Shown in pieces: positions 1 through 7,742 of a DNA stretch of 64,000 nucleotides. The DNA is from Companilactobacillus metriopterae (GTDB lineage Bacteria > Bacillota > Bacilli > Lactobacillales > Lactobacillaceae): contig NZ_RSTD01000001.1 in assembly GCF_004117915.1 (NCBI RefSeq), forward strand, positions 186,001 through 250,000. Reading direction: 5' to 3'. Position 1 is the stretch's first letter; the number at the start of each line of letters is the position of its first letter. The position numbers were made by a program, and so were the translations under genes. Under the pieces are notes generated by a model that saw only the letters and a program-made list of their open reading frames with translations, was not told where the DNA came from and made no database searches.

Positions 1-1171
1 ATTACTTGGTTAGTAAAGAACAATGCCTCATATCCACAAGCAGCTGATTATTTTAATATTTCCAATCAAGGAACTGTTTGGCAATGGAAACGTCAATACG
101 ACCTTTATGGATATAGCATCTTCTCTGACCACAGGAAGAGAGTTAAGATAATGGCCGACAAAAAGAACTTAACGCCTTCAGAAGAAAATAAACAACTTAA
201 GAAACGCCTTGAATATTTAGAAGCAGAAAAATGCCTATCTAAAAAATTTAAAGGCCGTAATGGATCGAACAGAGAAAAAGCCGAAGCGATAGATTCACTG
301 CGGCCTGACTATAGGTTGTCGATGTTGCTTGAAATTGCAGGAATGAGTTCAAGTAGCTACTTTGATGCACGTAAAAGAAACTATGGTTCTCAATATGATA
401 CTGATGATTTTATAGTTGAAGACATCAAGTCATTGAGAGCAGAAAATAAGGAAGCTGAAAGCCTAGGATATCGTCCATTGACAATCAAGGTAAACACGTT
501 GCGAAATAGTCGTAATGAATCACCGGTCAACCACAAAAGAATCCTAAGGATAATGCGACAAATGGACTGCTCAGCCATGCTTACAAGAAGAAAGTTGCTA
601 ATTATAACAGCTATGAAGGAAGTAAAGGCAGAGAACGAAAGAATCATATCATACGTAGGTTAATAACTGACAGACCTTTACAAAAATTGGAACGGACGTC
701 ACATAAGCAAGATGGGGAACGCAAACAACCGACGAAAGAATATACATTTCTGTTTTCACAGACTTTTATTCTGGAGAGATACTGTCATACAGCACCTCAC
801 TTCATCCAAATACGGAGTTCATCTTAGAATCGCTTGGGCCAGTTATAGAAATGACCAAAGATACACCATATGTAACCAATATCAGTCTGGAAAATATCAA
901 AACTAATTGAAGAAAAATAATATAAGACAGAGTATGTCGAGAAAATCTTCTCCTTGTGATAACGTCCCCAACTGAGAGCCTAATACATCAGTTGAAGATC
1001 GGTACAGTTTTAAATCATAAATACGAAACACAAAGGAAACTGGAACGAGCAATATCCAGCTGGGTAAATTATTACAATTACAAGCAAATTAGACAGTCTA
1101 ACAACTGGCTAACTCCAATTGAAATGCGAAAAAATATGCCTAATCACACAATTGTGATCAGACATATTTAA
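1..1171 (+). pseudogene. IS3-family transposase remnant (fused orfA/orfB, frameshifted)
   Basis: The reading frame is open from base 1 to 663. It encodes an HTH region (QAADYFNISNQGTVWQWKRQ), a coiled-coil-like stretch (EENKQLKKRLEYLEAE) and the orfB start (DYRLSMLLEIAGMSSSSYF). In active IS3 elements orfA and orfB are usually joined by a programmed -1 frameshift; here they share one frame. After 663 the DDE part survives only as fragments. ADRPLQK-like residues follow the stop, and near the end MSRKSSPCDN must change frame by one base in the CCCC run near 965 to continue as PTESLIHQLK. The tail (956-1171) keeps the usual C-terminal YYNYKQIR...LTPIEMR motif. It is not expected to be functional. 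Confidence 0.8.
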
Positions 1172-1180
1172 TAAAATTCA

Positions 1181-1200
1181 CTCCCACTTTTTGGGGTTCA
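1181..1200 (+). repeat. Probable right terminal inverted repeat of the IS3 remnant
   Basis: CTCCCACTTTTTGGGGTTCA lies 9 bases after the transposase stop and ends in CA, as IS3-family right ends do. The partner repeat is outside the window, so the call rests on position and the terminal dinucleotide only. Confidence 0.45.
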
Positions 1201-1343
1201 CTTCATACTCAAATCGAATAGGGACTTTTTTATACATTTTCACTTATAAAAATTAAGAAAAATTCAAAGCTCTGCACACTTTTCGCACACTTATGTGTTA
1301 CAAATGCTTATGCAGAAGTATTGTTGATTCAGGGAGGGATAAT

Positions 1344-1388
1344 AAAAAAACTCTATACATTTGTATACATGTTTTTAATTTATAGAGT
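1344..1388 (-). terminator. Intrinsic terminator of the HxlR gene
   Basis: On the minus strand ACTCTATA pairs with TATAGAGT and is followed by a T run; the HxlR stop codon lies inside the structure. A second palindrome (CATGTATACAAATG) sits in the loop. Confidence 0.55.
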
Positions 1389-1731
1389 CTTGTAAATTAA
1401 ATTCATTTCCTAATTTATTCATATATTCAATATGACCTTCGCCCCACTTGCAAAGAACTAACATAATGTCTTTCAAGTTCTCACCATATTCAGTGAATTT
1501 GTACTCTACTTGTGGAATTTTTTCGTCAAATCTCTCTTTGTAAAGAATTCCATCTTCAATTAGTTGACGCAATTGTTCAGTTAAAACTTTTTGTGAAATT
1601 TCAGGAATTTCATTAAGTAGTTGTCCATTTCTATTGATTCCTACTCCAATGTAGCAAAGAATTAGAGGCTTCCATTTTTCAGCAATAACGTCTAAAGATG
1701 CTTCTATTCCAATATGATATTTCTTTTTCAT
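1375..1731 (-). CDS. HxlR-family winged-helix transcriptional regulator
   Basis: This 118-residue protein has the HxlR fold signature: ALDVIAEKWKPLILCYIG-like N-terminal helix (residues 10-28), recognition region ISQKVLTEQLRQLIEDGIL (45-63) and the beta-wing VEYKFTEYGENL. HxlR proteins (YodB, HypR, HxlR) sense electrophiles or oxidants through cysteines or bind small ligands. Cys residues are visible here at LCYIG and VLCKWG. It is divergent from the VOC-domain gene, so it probably controls that gene and itself from the shared 93-bp spacer. The ligand is unknown. The family call is secure. Confidence 0.88.
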   Translation of the reverse strand: MKKKYHIGIEASLDVIAEKWKPLILCYIGVGINRNGQLLNEIPEISQKVLTEQLRQLIEDGILYKERFDEKIPQVEYKFTEYGENLKDIMLVLCKWGEGHIEYMNKLGNEFNLQDSIN

Positions 1732-1744
1732 TTATTAGGCCTGC

Positions 1745-1761
1745 TTACTTGAAAGTGCGTA
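1745..1761. promoter_or_regulatory. Candidate HxlR operator in the divergent spacer
   Basis: TTACTTGAAAGTGCGTA contains the dyad ACTT-GA-AAGT, with further TAC/GTA symmetry, in the HxlR/VOC intergenic region. Its position suits autoregulation. It is assigned by symmetry only. Confidence 0.35.
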
Positions 1762-1824
1762 CTGTTTTTTTTGATATTGAAAATATACACTAATTTTATT
1801 CACAATAAAAGGAGAATGAAACTA

Positions 1825-2319
1825 ATGAAAAGATATCCAGTTAATTTTTCACATGTTGGACTTTCAGTACCTGACATAAATAAAGCTGTAAAATTCTATA
1901 CAGAGGTTATGGGTTGGTACGTAATCATGGAACCTACTGATGTAACAGAAGATAACTCTGCAATTGGTGTAATGTCGACAGAAGTATTTGGCGAAAATTG
2001 GGGAAGTTATAAGATTGCTCACCTATCAACTGGTGACGGAATCGGCATTGAAATCTTTGAATTTAATAATAATGAAGATCCAGATAATAACTTCAAATAT
2101 TGGGAAACAGGAATATTCCATTATGCAGTCCAAGATCCTAATATTGAAGAGTTAGTTGAAAAAATCAAAGAGCATGGTGGCAAGCAAAGAATGCCAATCA
2201 AGGAATACTATCCAGGAGAAAAGCCATACAAAATGGTTTATATGGAAGATCCATTTGGTAATCTCGTAGAGATTTACACTCACTCATATGAGCTAACTTA
2301 TTCATATGGTGATTATTAA
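1825..2319 (+). CDS. VOC (glyoxalase/dioxygenase) superfamily protein
   Basis: This 164-aa protein carries two VOC half-modules. The first starts SHVGLSVPDINKAVKFYTEVMGW. The second includes GIFHYAVQDPNIEELV and ends MEDPFGNLVEIYTHS. Candidate metal ligands are the His of FSHVG, the His of IFHYA and the Glu of VEIYTHS. The reading frame is open from 1771, but the AAAGGAG at 1808-1814 points to ATG 1825. Family members include glyoxalases, ring-cleavage dioxygenases and thiol transferases, so the substrate cannot be named. Divergence from an HxlR regulator suggests an inducible detoxification role (inference). Confidence 0.8.
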   Translation: MKRYPVNFSHVGLSVPDINKAVKFYTEVMGWYVIMEPTDVTEDNSAIGVMSTEVFGENWGSYKIAHLSTGDGIGIEIFEFNNNEDPDNNFKYWETGIFHYAVQDPNIEELVEKIKEHGGKQRMPIKEYYPGEKPYKMVYMEDPFGNLVEIYTHSYELTYSYGDY

Positions 2320-2340
2320 AATAGTCTATATATATTTTTA

Positions 2341-2373
2341 AAAACACTTTTAGTTAATAAAAGTGTTTTTTAT
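2341..2373 (+). terminator. Intrinsic terminator after the VOC gene
   Basis: AAACACTTTTA pairs with TAAAAGTGTTT and is followed by a T tract. Confidence 0.8.
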
Positions 2374-2377
2374 TTTG

Positions 2378-2405
2378 TTGACAATCGACTAATGTGAGTT
2401 ATAAT
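2378..2405 (+). promoter_or_regulatory. Consensus sigma-A promoter of the XRE operon
   Basis: A perfect TTGACA (2378-2383) and a perfect TATAAT (2400-2405) are separated by 16 bp, about 40 bp upstream of the XRE start codon. Confidence 0.8.
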
Positions 2406-2445
2406 TTACAAAAAGACATATATATCTTACATACGGGGAGGGCAA

Positions 2446-2649
2446 ATGAAAAACAAGAAAATGAAAATAGCACGATTAGAAAAAGATTTAAATCAAAATG
2501 ATTTGGCAAGTATAGTTGGAGTTACACGTCAAACCATAGGATTGATTGAGTCGGGAGACTATAATCCTAGCTTGAATTTGTGCATTGCAATTTGTAAGGC
2601 ACTTGATAGAACACTAGATGAACTATTTTGGGGGAATGATAATGATTAA
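2446..2649 (+). CDS. XRE-family HTH regulator (67 aa)
   Basis: A stand-alone Cro/C1-type DNA-binding domain: helix-turn-helix LNQNDLASIVGVTRQTIGLIE (about residues 15-35), then the YNPSLNLCIAICKALDRTLDELFW tail typical of the CylR2/YgzD-like group of 65-70 aa regulators. GGGGAGGG precedes the ATG by 3-4 bases. Such regulators are usually cotranscribed with a small membrane protein that modulates them, and two follow here. The next gene overlaps it by 8 bases, which suggests translational coupling. The consensus promoter implies strong expression unless autorepressed. Confidence 0.88.
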   Translation: MKNKKMKIARLEKDLNQNDLASIVGVTRQTIGLIESGDYNPSLNLCIAICKALDRTLDELFWGNDND

Positions 2650-3115
2650 GAAAATAGATGAACGAGTAAAATTATTTCAGGGTAAGGTTTCAGGAGAAGT
2701 GCTGTCTATATTGTTAGCTTTTCTCGTAATTGATATTTTTTATAAGTCTTTTTTTACAAACTTTGAATTTCAAAGCTATATATCTGAACTATATATGTTA
2801 CTAGGCGTTACGTTATATATTATTATTCGTTATTTGATTGCTGGGAATGATCTAATTCAGGTTAAAGGTAGTTATATATTTGGGGGAATTTTTATAACCA
2901 GTATTTTAGTGACAGCTATTGGTGGCATTAGCAGTTATTCAAAGTATCACTCTTTTTATATTCAAAATAACTTCTCAACATTTTGGTTCGTTTTAGGCAT
3001 CATGTTCTTAAGTTCATTTATATTAACGGGTATAATCTTCACGTTAGTTTACGTTATAAATAATAGACGACAAAAACAAATTGATAAGAAACTAGATATT
3101 GAAGAAAACGATTAG
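2642..3115 (+). CDS. Four-helix membrane protein paired with the XRE regulator
   Basis: This 157-aa protein has about four hydrophobic segments (near VLSILLAFLVIDIFY, LYMLLGVTLYIIIRYL, IFITSILVTAIGGI and WFVLGIMFLSSFILTGIIF) and a charged C-terminal tail (NNRRQKQIDKKLDIEEND). The start at 2642 is chosen because GGGGG at 2630-2634 gives a 7-base spacing; an upstream in-frame ATG at 2636 is too close. No enzymatic motif is visible. By context it is the membrane partner of the XRE protein. Confidence 0.75.
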   Translation: MIKKIDERVKLFQGKVSGEVLSILLAFLVIDIFYKSFFTNFEFQSYISELYMLLGVTLYIIIRYLIAGNDLIQVKGSYIFGGIFITSILVTAIGGISSYSKYHSFYIQNNFSTFWFVLGIMFLSSFILTGIIFTLVYVINNRRQKQIDKKLDIEEND

Positions 3116-3147
3116 TAGGTTATCATTAACATTGCGGGGGTAATGTT

Positions 3148-3435
3148 ATGAAATTAAAAACTATTAGATGTATTGCATCGGGACTCATATTGATAACCTT
3201 TTTTAGTGGAATGTATCTTAATGATAAGAATATTTTAAGTTCAGGTGCTTTATCTTTAATTATAGCTTCATTAAATTTAATTATAATTTTGGGGTTTTAT
3301 GCTATAAGTAAAACTCCAAAATACAAGGATCAACCAACTCAAGCAGTCAGCAAAGCTATCGTAATACCTCTTATAGTTATTCTGGCAATCATGATGTTGT
3401 TACCACTTATAATTCAATTTTTAATTGTTATATAG
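3148..3435 (+). CDS. Small membrane protein, third gene of the XRE operon
   Basis: A 95-aa protein with an N-terminal membrane segment, a second helix (LSLIIASLNLIIILGFYAI) and a C-terminal one (VIPLIVILAIMMLLPLIIQFLIVI). It is preceded by GCGGGGGTAATGTT, an appropriately spaced G-run Shine-Dalgarno site. It resembles small integral proteins found next to CylR2-type regulators, but I do not recognise a family. The operon ends at a strong terminator. Confidence 0.65.
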   Translation: MKLKTIRCIASGLILITFFSGMYLNDKNILSSGALSLIIASLNLIIILGFYAISKTPKYKDQPTQAVSKAIVIPLIVILAIMMLLPLIIQFLIVI

Positions 3436-3440
3436 TAAAC

Positions 3441-3477
3441 GAAAAGGATGATCTCAATTTGAGACCATCCTTTTTTT
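3441..3477. terminator. Intrinsic terminator between convergent genes
   Basis: GGATGATCTCAA pairs with TTGAGACCATCC with one mismatch, followed by seven T on the plus strand. It may also serve the acyltransferase gene on the minus strand. Confidence 0.8.
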
Positions 3478-4498
3478 ATACGAGTATCTTATTAATAATA
3501 GGTATTTTACTTAGAATAAATGCTACTGCTGTTGAAATGACGAGGGTAACTACAAATATCCATAGGAAATCATTTGGATGAACGAATAATAAAACAATTT
3601 CAATAACTATTCCATGTATTAAGTAAATTCCGTAACTCAGAGGAGCTACCAATTTACCTGTACTTCTCATCCAATTAGGATAGGAGTCTTCCAATGATTG
3701 GAAATATAAAAAGATCTCCATAGATGCAAGCAAGACAAGTGGATCTTGTTCAACACTAACCGTTGCAAAGTTTAACTCTGGATAAAGAAATTTAAAGAAG
3801 TTTTCGTATACGATCAGTACCATTAGCATCAAACTAATAACTAAATGCGAGTTACCTTGAAAATAAGTGTTTTTAAGCTTTGATAGCCGATATCCCAGTA
3901 GGAAGTAACCAAGCAGTGGACTTCCGAAAGTATATATATGGAAGTATTTGCTAATATCTTTTGGTAATGAACTGGAGAAGAACGGAATTAGGATAAAAAT
4001 TATTAGCCATAACCATAATATATAGTCTAAAGTTTTCATACTTATATTATCTATGGCAGCTTTTAAAAATGGAGAAATTAGATAAAAGGCTATCAAGGGA
4101 TAGACAAACCAATACGCTGGAGTAACCGGTTTTGTTAAAATCAGCCAAAAACTATGCCAAAAATCTGTAACACCAAAATGATGATCGATTTGCATAGTGG
4201 TCCATAATGTTGCAATTGACCAAATTAAAAATGGGATTACTAGTCTAGGTATTCTTTTTAAGAATAGGTAAGTAAGACTTTTTGTTCGTGGACTATTAAG
4301 AATTAAAGCACCACTGACCATCAAGAAAATAGGGACGGATGGTAGCGATATACTAATGAATGTATTTGCCAACATCCAGTTAGTAATAAAGGAAGGATGG
4401 GACCACTGATTTGATCCAGCGTGAGCCATGATAACACCAGACATAGCTAGAATTTTTAAAATATCAAAGTAAGTGACTCGATGATTTCGTTCTCTCAC
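3476..4498 (-). CDS. Acyltransferase-3 family membrane protein
   Basis: This protein of about 340 aa has roughly ten hydrophobic segments. It begins with the family signature YFDILKILAMSGVIMAHAG, whose His is the conserved catalytic candidate, followed by SLPSVPIFLMVSGALIL and PAYWFVYPLIAFYLISPFL. Members (OatA, WecH, NodX groups) O-acylate cell-wall or surface sugars at the membrane. An ATG at 4513 lies in frame but has no ribosome-binding site, whereas GGGGGT at 4506-4511 is spaced 7 bases from GTG 4498, so that start is preferred. No SGNH extracellular domain is present, unlike OatA. Confidence 0.82.
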   Translation of the reverse strand: MRERNHRVTYFDILKILAMSGVIMAHAGSNQWSHPSFITNWMLANTFISISLPSVPIFLMVSGALILNSPRTKSLTYLFLKRIPRLVIPFLIWSIATLWTTMQIDHHFGVTDFWHSFWLILTKPVTPAYWFVYPLIAFYLISPFLKAAIDNISMKTLDYILWLWLIIFILIPFFSSSLPKDISKYFHIYTFGSPLLGYFLLGYRLSKLKNTYFQGNSHLVISLMLMVLIVYENFFKFLYPELNFATVSVEQDPLVLLASMEIFLYFQSLEDSYPNWMRSTGKLVAPLSYGIYLIHGIVIEIVLLFVHPNDFLWIFVVTLVISTAVAFILSKIPIINKILV

Positions 4499-4513
4499 GC
4501 CTATTACCCCCAT

Positions 4514-4741
4514 GCTATAAGTTAATATTCAAATTATGGGACAAAAAAGTTAAGAACTAGTTAAATGTTAAGAATTCCTTAAGATGGCATTTCTAGCAAG
4601 CTGACGCCGTGTAACCGCCTTAAAATCGGGTTTTTCCAGTACTCCATTTGATAGTGTCCCGTTTATTTGTTAGCATTTTAGTTATAGATTTTTACAAATG
4701 AAATCAAAATTTTCATGTAAAAAATTTAGTGGGAGGATTTA
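4514..4741 (+). other. Intergenic leader region upstream of the opu operon
   Basis: This 228-bp spacer between divergent genes has a patch of higher G+C (about 4595-4670, CTGACGCCGTGTAACCGCC) and CGGG/CCCG complementarity across a loop. Two TTAAGAA direct repeats lie near 4549-4575. It could hold an osmoregulatory operator or a structured 5' leader. No known riboswitch consensus was recognised. Confidence 0.3.
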
Positions 4742-5941
4742 ATGACTGCAAAAGTTGAAGTTAGAAATCTAACAAAAATTTTTGGAAACCGCTCAAATGC
4801 AGCTGGAGAATTATTGCTGAAGGGGACAAGTAAGCAAGAAATTTTAAAGAAAACAGGTGCTACGGTAGGTGTAGACAGAGCTAACTTTCAAGTAGAAGAT
4901 GGCGAAATATTTGTAATAATGGGTTTATCAGGTAGTGGTAAATCAACATTAATTAGAATGATTAACCGTTTAATCGAACCAACACACGGAGATATTTTTA
5001 TTGATGGTGAAAATTTAACAAAACTTGATAAAAAAGCTTTACGCGAAACTCGTCGTACTAAGATGGGTATGGTATTCCAAGATTTTGGTTTGTTACCAAA
5101 TAGAACTGTTATTCAAAATGTTGAGTACGGTTTGGAAATAAGAGGAGTTTCTAAAGAAGAAAGATACGATAAAGCTAGAAAATCATTATCCAAAGTAGGA
5201 ATTGATGGCTATGATGATCAATACCCAGATCAGCTTTCAGGTGGTATGCAACAGCGTGTTGCTTTAGCACGTGCATTGGCTAATGGACCAGAAATTTTAT
5301 TGATGGATGAGGCTTTCTCTGCTCTTGATCCTTTGAATAGAACAGAAATGCAAGATCAATTGATTGATCTACAAGAAGATTTAAATAAGACAATTATTTT
5401 CATTAGTCATGATTTGAATGAAGCCTTGAAATTAGGTGATCATATCATGATCATGCGTGATGGAGAAGTTGTTCAAACTGGTACACCAGAAGAAATTTTG
5501 ACACAACCAGCTAATGATTATGTGGAAGCATTTATTGAAAATGTTGACCGTAGTAAGGTTCTGACTGCTTCAAATGTTATGATTCGACCAGTTATGATCA
5601 ATATTGATAAACAAGGACCAAGAACTGCATTAAAACAAATGCGTGATAATGAAGTTTCTAATGGTTATGTTGTAAATAATAAGCGTGAACTAATTGGTGT
5701 TGTAGATGCGACAGATATGATTGAATTGATTAGATCCAAAAGTACAGATATGAAATCAATTGTAAAAACTGATATTCCAAAAACCGATGTTGATACACCA
5801 GTATCAGATATTATGGATGATATATCTACTTCTACAATACCTTTTGCAGTAACTAATGATAAAAACCAACTTCAGGGAATTATTGTTAGAGGTGCTGTTC
5901 TAGGTGTACTCTCAGGAATGGAGGTAAGTGACTTTGAATAA
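4742..5941 (+). CDS. opuAA: Glycine betaine/proline ABC importer ATPase with CBS domains
   Basis: The 399-aa ATPase has Walker A GLSGSGKST (about residue 60), signature LSGGMQQR (about 165) and Walker B ILLMDEAFSALDP, followed by a tandem CBS module (about residues 275-395). This architecture is that of OpuAA/GbuA/BusAA. In this family the CBS module gates transport in response to ionic strength or c-di-AMP. The N-terminal ATLLLKGTSKQEIL-type linker before Walker A is typical of the osmolyte subfamily. GTGGGAGGA precedes the ATG. The permease gene overlaps by 8 bases. Confidence 0.95.
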   Translation: MTAKVEVRNLTKIFGNRSNAAGELLLKGTSKQEILKKTGATVGVDRANFQVEDGEIFVIMGLSGSGKSTLIRMINRLIEPTHGDIFIDGENLTKLDKKALRETRRTKMGMVFQDFGLLPNRTVIQNVEYGLEIRGVSKEERYDKARKSLSKVGIDGYDDQYPDQLSGGMQQRVALARALANGPEILLMDEAFSALDPLNRTEMQDQLIDLQEDLNKTIIFISHDLNEALKLGDHIMIMRDGEVVQTGTPEEILTQPANDYVEAFIENVDRSKVLTASNVMIRPVMINIDKQGPRTALKQMRDNEVSNGYVVNNKRELIGVVDATDMIELIRSKSTDMKSIVKTDIPKTDVDTPVSDIMDDISTSTIPFAVTNDKNQLQGIIVRGAVLGVLSGMEVSDFE

Positions 5942-6779
5942 TTTACCAAAATTACCATTAGCAGATTGGATCGATAAATTTGTAGCATGGTTAACACAAT
6001 TTACAGGATTTTTTAATGGACTAACGAATTTTATAGGTGCTATTAATAGTACCTTCCAATTCATATTTGATTTATTACCTATATGGCTATTTATGATAAT
6101 AGTTATCGGGGTAACTTATTTTGTTAATCGTAAACACCAAAGATGGAGTTTATTGATTTTTGAATTATTAGGAATGTTATTTATTTGGAATTTGGATTTT
6201 TGGCGTGATATGACACAGACTTTGTCATTGGTTTTGACATCTAGTCTTATCGCCTTGGTAATAGGTATTCCATTAGGAATTCTGATGGCAAAAAGTAATA
6301 TTGCTAAGGTTATCTTAGAACCAATTCTTGATTTTATGCAGACTATGCCTGCGTTTGTTTATCTAATTCCAGCTGTTGCATTATTCGGTATTGGAATGGT
6401 GCCAGGTATTGTTGCTTCAGTTATCTTTGCAATGCCACCAACAGTTCGTATGACTAATATGGGAATTCGTGATGTCCCTAGTGACCTTATTGAAGTCGCT
6501 GACTCTTACGGATCTACTGAATGGCAAAAACTAATCAAAGTACAATTGCCATTGGCTAGAAATAGCTTGATGGCAGGTATCAACCAAAGTATGATGCTTT
6601 CACTTTCAATGGTTGTTATTGCTTCAATGATTGGAGCAATGGGACTAGGAACCAAAGTATACTTTGCCGTTGGTAGAAATGATGCTGGTAATGGATTTAC
6701 TGCTGGTTTGGCAATTGTTATCTTGGCAATCATTATGGATAGATTGACACAATCGTTGATCAAGCAACGAGAAAATTAA
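5934..6779 (+). CDS. opuAB: Glycine betaine/proline ABC importer permease
   Basis: This 281-aa integral membrane protein has about seven helices and the binding-protein-dependent permease region (LTSSLIALVIGIPLGILMAK, then the EAA-like loop EVADSYGSTEWQKLIKVQLP). It closely follows the OpuAB/ProW pattern. The frame opens with a GTG at 5928 only two bases from GGAGGT; TTG 5934 has an 8-base spacing and is the more likely start. The overlap with the ATPase gene implies coupled translation and equal stoichiometry. Confidence 0.93.
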   Translation: MNNLPKLPLADWIDKFVAWLTQFTGFFNGLTNFIGAINSTFQFIFDLLPIWLFMIIVIGVTYFVNRKHQRWSLLIFELLGMLFIWNLDFWRDMTQTLSLVLTSSLIALVIGIPLGILMAKSNIAKVILEPILDFMQTMPAFVYLIPAVALFGIGMVPGIVASVIFAMPPTVRMTNMGIRDVPSDLIEVADSYGSTEWQKLIKVQLPLARNSLMAGINQSMMLSLSMVVIASMIGAMGLGTKVYFAVGRNDAGNGFTAGLAIVILAIIMDRLTQSLIKQREN

Positions 6780-6797
6780 TATGGGTGGGGTGATTCT

Positions 6798-7700
6798 TTG
6801 AAATTTAAAAAAGCAATTATTCTATCAGGTTTATTATTATTGATACTACCTACATTGGCAGGATGTACTACTACATTGAAAAAATATGATGCCAATGAAA
6901 AGCTAGGTCCACAAGTCAATTACACAATCACAGGTATAGACGCGGGGGCTGGTATCATGGCTACTACACAAACTGCTATTCAAAAGTACGGTTTGAATAA
7001 ATCAAATTGGCAATTACAAACCAGTTCAACAGCAGCCATGACTAGTACACTTGATAAGGCAATTGAAAATAAACAGCCAATTGTTATAACAGGGTGGCAA
7101 CCTCACTGGATGTTTACAAAATATCCAATCAAGTTTTTGAAAGATCCTAAGAATGCTTATGGATCATCAGAACATATAAACACCATTGTGCGTAAGGGTT
7201 TAAAGAGTGATATGCCAGAAGCATACACAATTTTAGATCGATTCCACTGGAAGTCAACTGATATGTCATCAGTAATGTTAGACGTTAATGCAGGTATGGA
7301 TCCTTCCAAAGCTGCAAAAAAATGGATTAAGAATAACCAAACTCAGGTTAATCAATGGACAGACGGCGTTAAAAAAGTTAATGGCAAAAAAATAAAATTA
7401 ACTTATGTCGCATGGGATTCTGAAATTGCATCGACAAACGTTGTAGCTGAAGTCTTGAAAGAGCACGGCTACTCTGTGACTATCCAATCCATGGAAATGC
7501 AACCAATGTGGGCTTCCATCGCGACAAATGCCGCTGATGCGCAAGTTTGTGCTTGGTTACCAAATACATCAAAACAGTTCTACGATGACTACAAGGGCAA
7601 ATATGACGACCTAGGACCTAATCTAGAAGGTGCCAAGGTTGGATTGGCAGTTCCTAAGTATATGACTAATATAAATTCAATCGAAGATTTGAAAAAATAA
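6798..7700 (+). CDS. opuAC: Glycine betaine-binding lipoprotein
   Basis: A 300-aa extracellular binding protein with a lipoprotein signal peptide ending LPTLAGC; Cys23 is the predicted lipidated residue. The ligand region holds GWQPHWMF, YVAWDSE and VCAWLPNTSKQF, the Trp-rich segments that form the quaternary-amine aromatic cage in OpuAC proteins. Translation starts at TTG 6798, seven bases after GGGTGGGG. Together with the two preceding genes it forms a full osmoprotectant importer with a separate binding protein, as in Bacillus OpuA, rather than the fused permease-binding protein of lactococcal BusAB. Confidence 0.94.
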   Translation: MKFKKAIILSGLLLLILPTLAGCTTTLKKYDANEKLGPQVNYTITGIDAGAGIMATTQTAIQKYGLNKSNWQLQTSSTAAMTSTLDKAIENKQPIVITGWQPHWMFTKYPIKFLKDPKNAYGSSEHINTIVRKGLKSDMPEAYTILDRFHWKSTDMSSVMLDVNAGMDPSKAAKKWIKNNQTQVNQWTDGVKKVNGKKIKLTYVAWDSEIASTNVVAEVLKEHGYSVTIQSMEMQPMWASIATNAADAQVCAWLPNTSKQFYDDYKGKYDDLGPNLEGAKVGLAVPKYMTNINSIEDLKK

Positions 7701-7702
7701 AG

Positions 7703-7742
7703 AAAAGCATTCTCACTAATATTTAGTGGGAATGCTTTTTTA
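7703..7742. terminator. Intrinsic terminator between opuAC and the MFS gene
   Basis: AAAAGCATTCTCACTAA pairs with TTAGTGGGAATGCTTTT, followed by T residues on plus; the A run makes it usable from both sides. Confidence 0.85.

Larger units (their letters stand above)
1..1200 (+). mobile_element. Decayed IS3-family insertion sequence (left end outside window)
   Basis: The segment reads as an IS3/IS150-type element whose left end lies before the window. It holds helix-turn-helix and DDE-transposase-like segments broken by frame changes, followed by a right terminal sequence ending in CA near position 1200. The boundary is inferred from that terminal motif and from the end of transposase similarity. 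No target-site duplication can be tested because the left end is missing. Confidence 0.75.

Noticed and set aside
712..906. 64-codon ORF in the IS remnant as a separate gene
   Set aside because: It fills the region where the DDE domain should be and reads as frameshifted transposase sequence.
2446..3435. XRE regulator plus small membrane protein as cylR2/cylR1 of the cytolysin-like operon
   Set aside because: They lie about 20 kb away, have their own promoter and belong to a common regulator class; nothing in the sequence ties them to the lanthipeptide genes.
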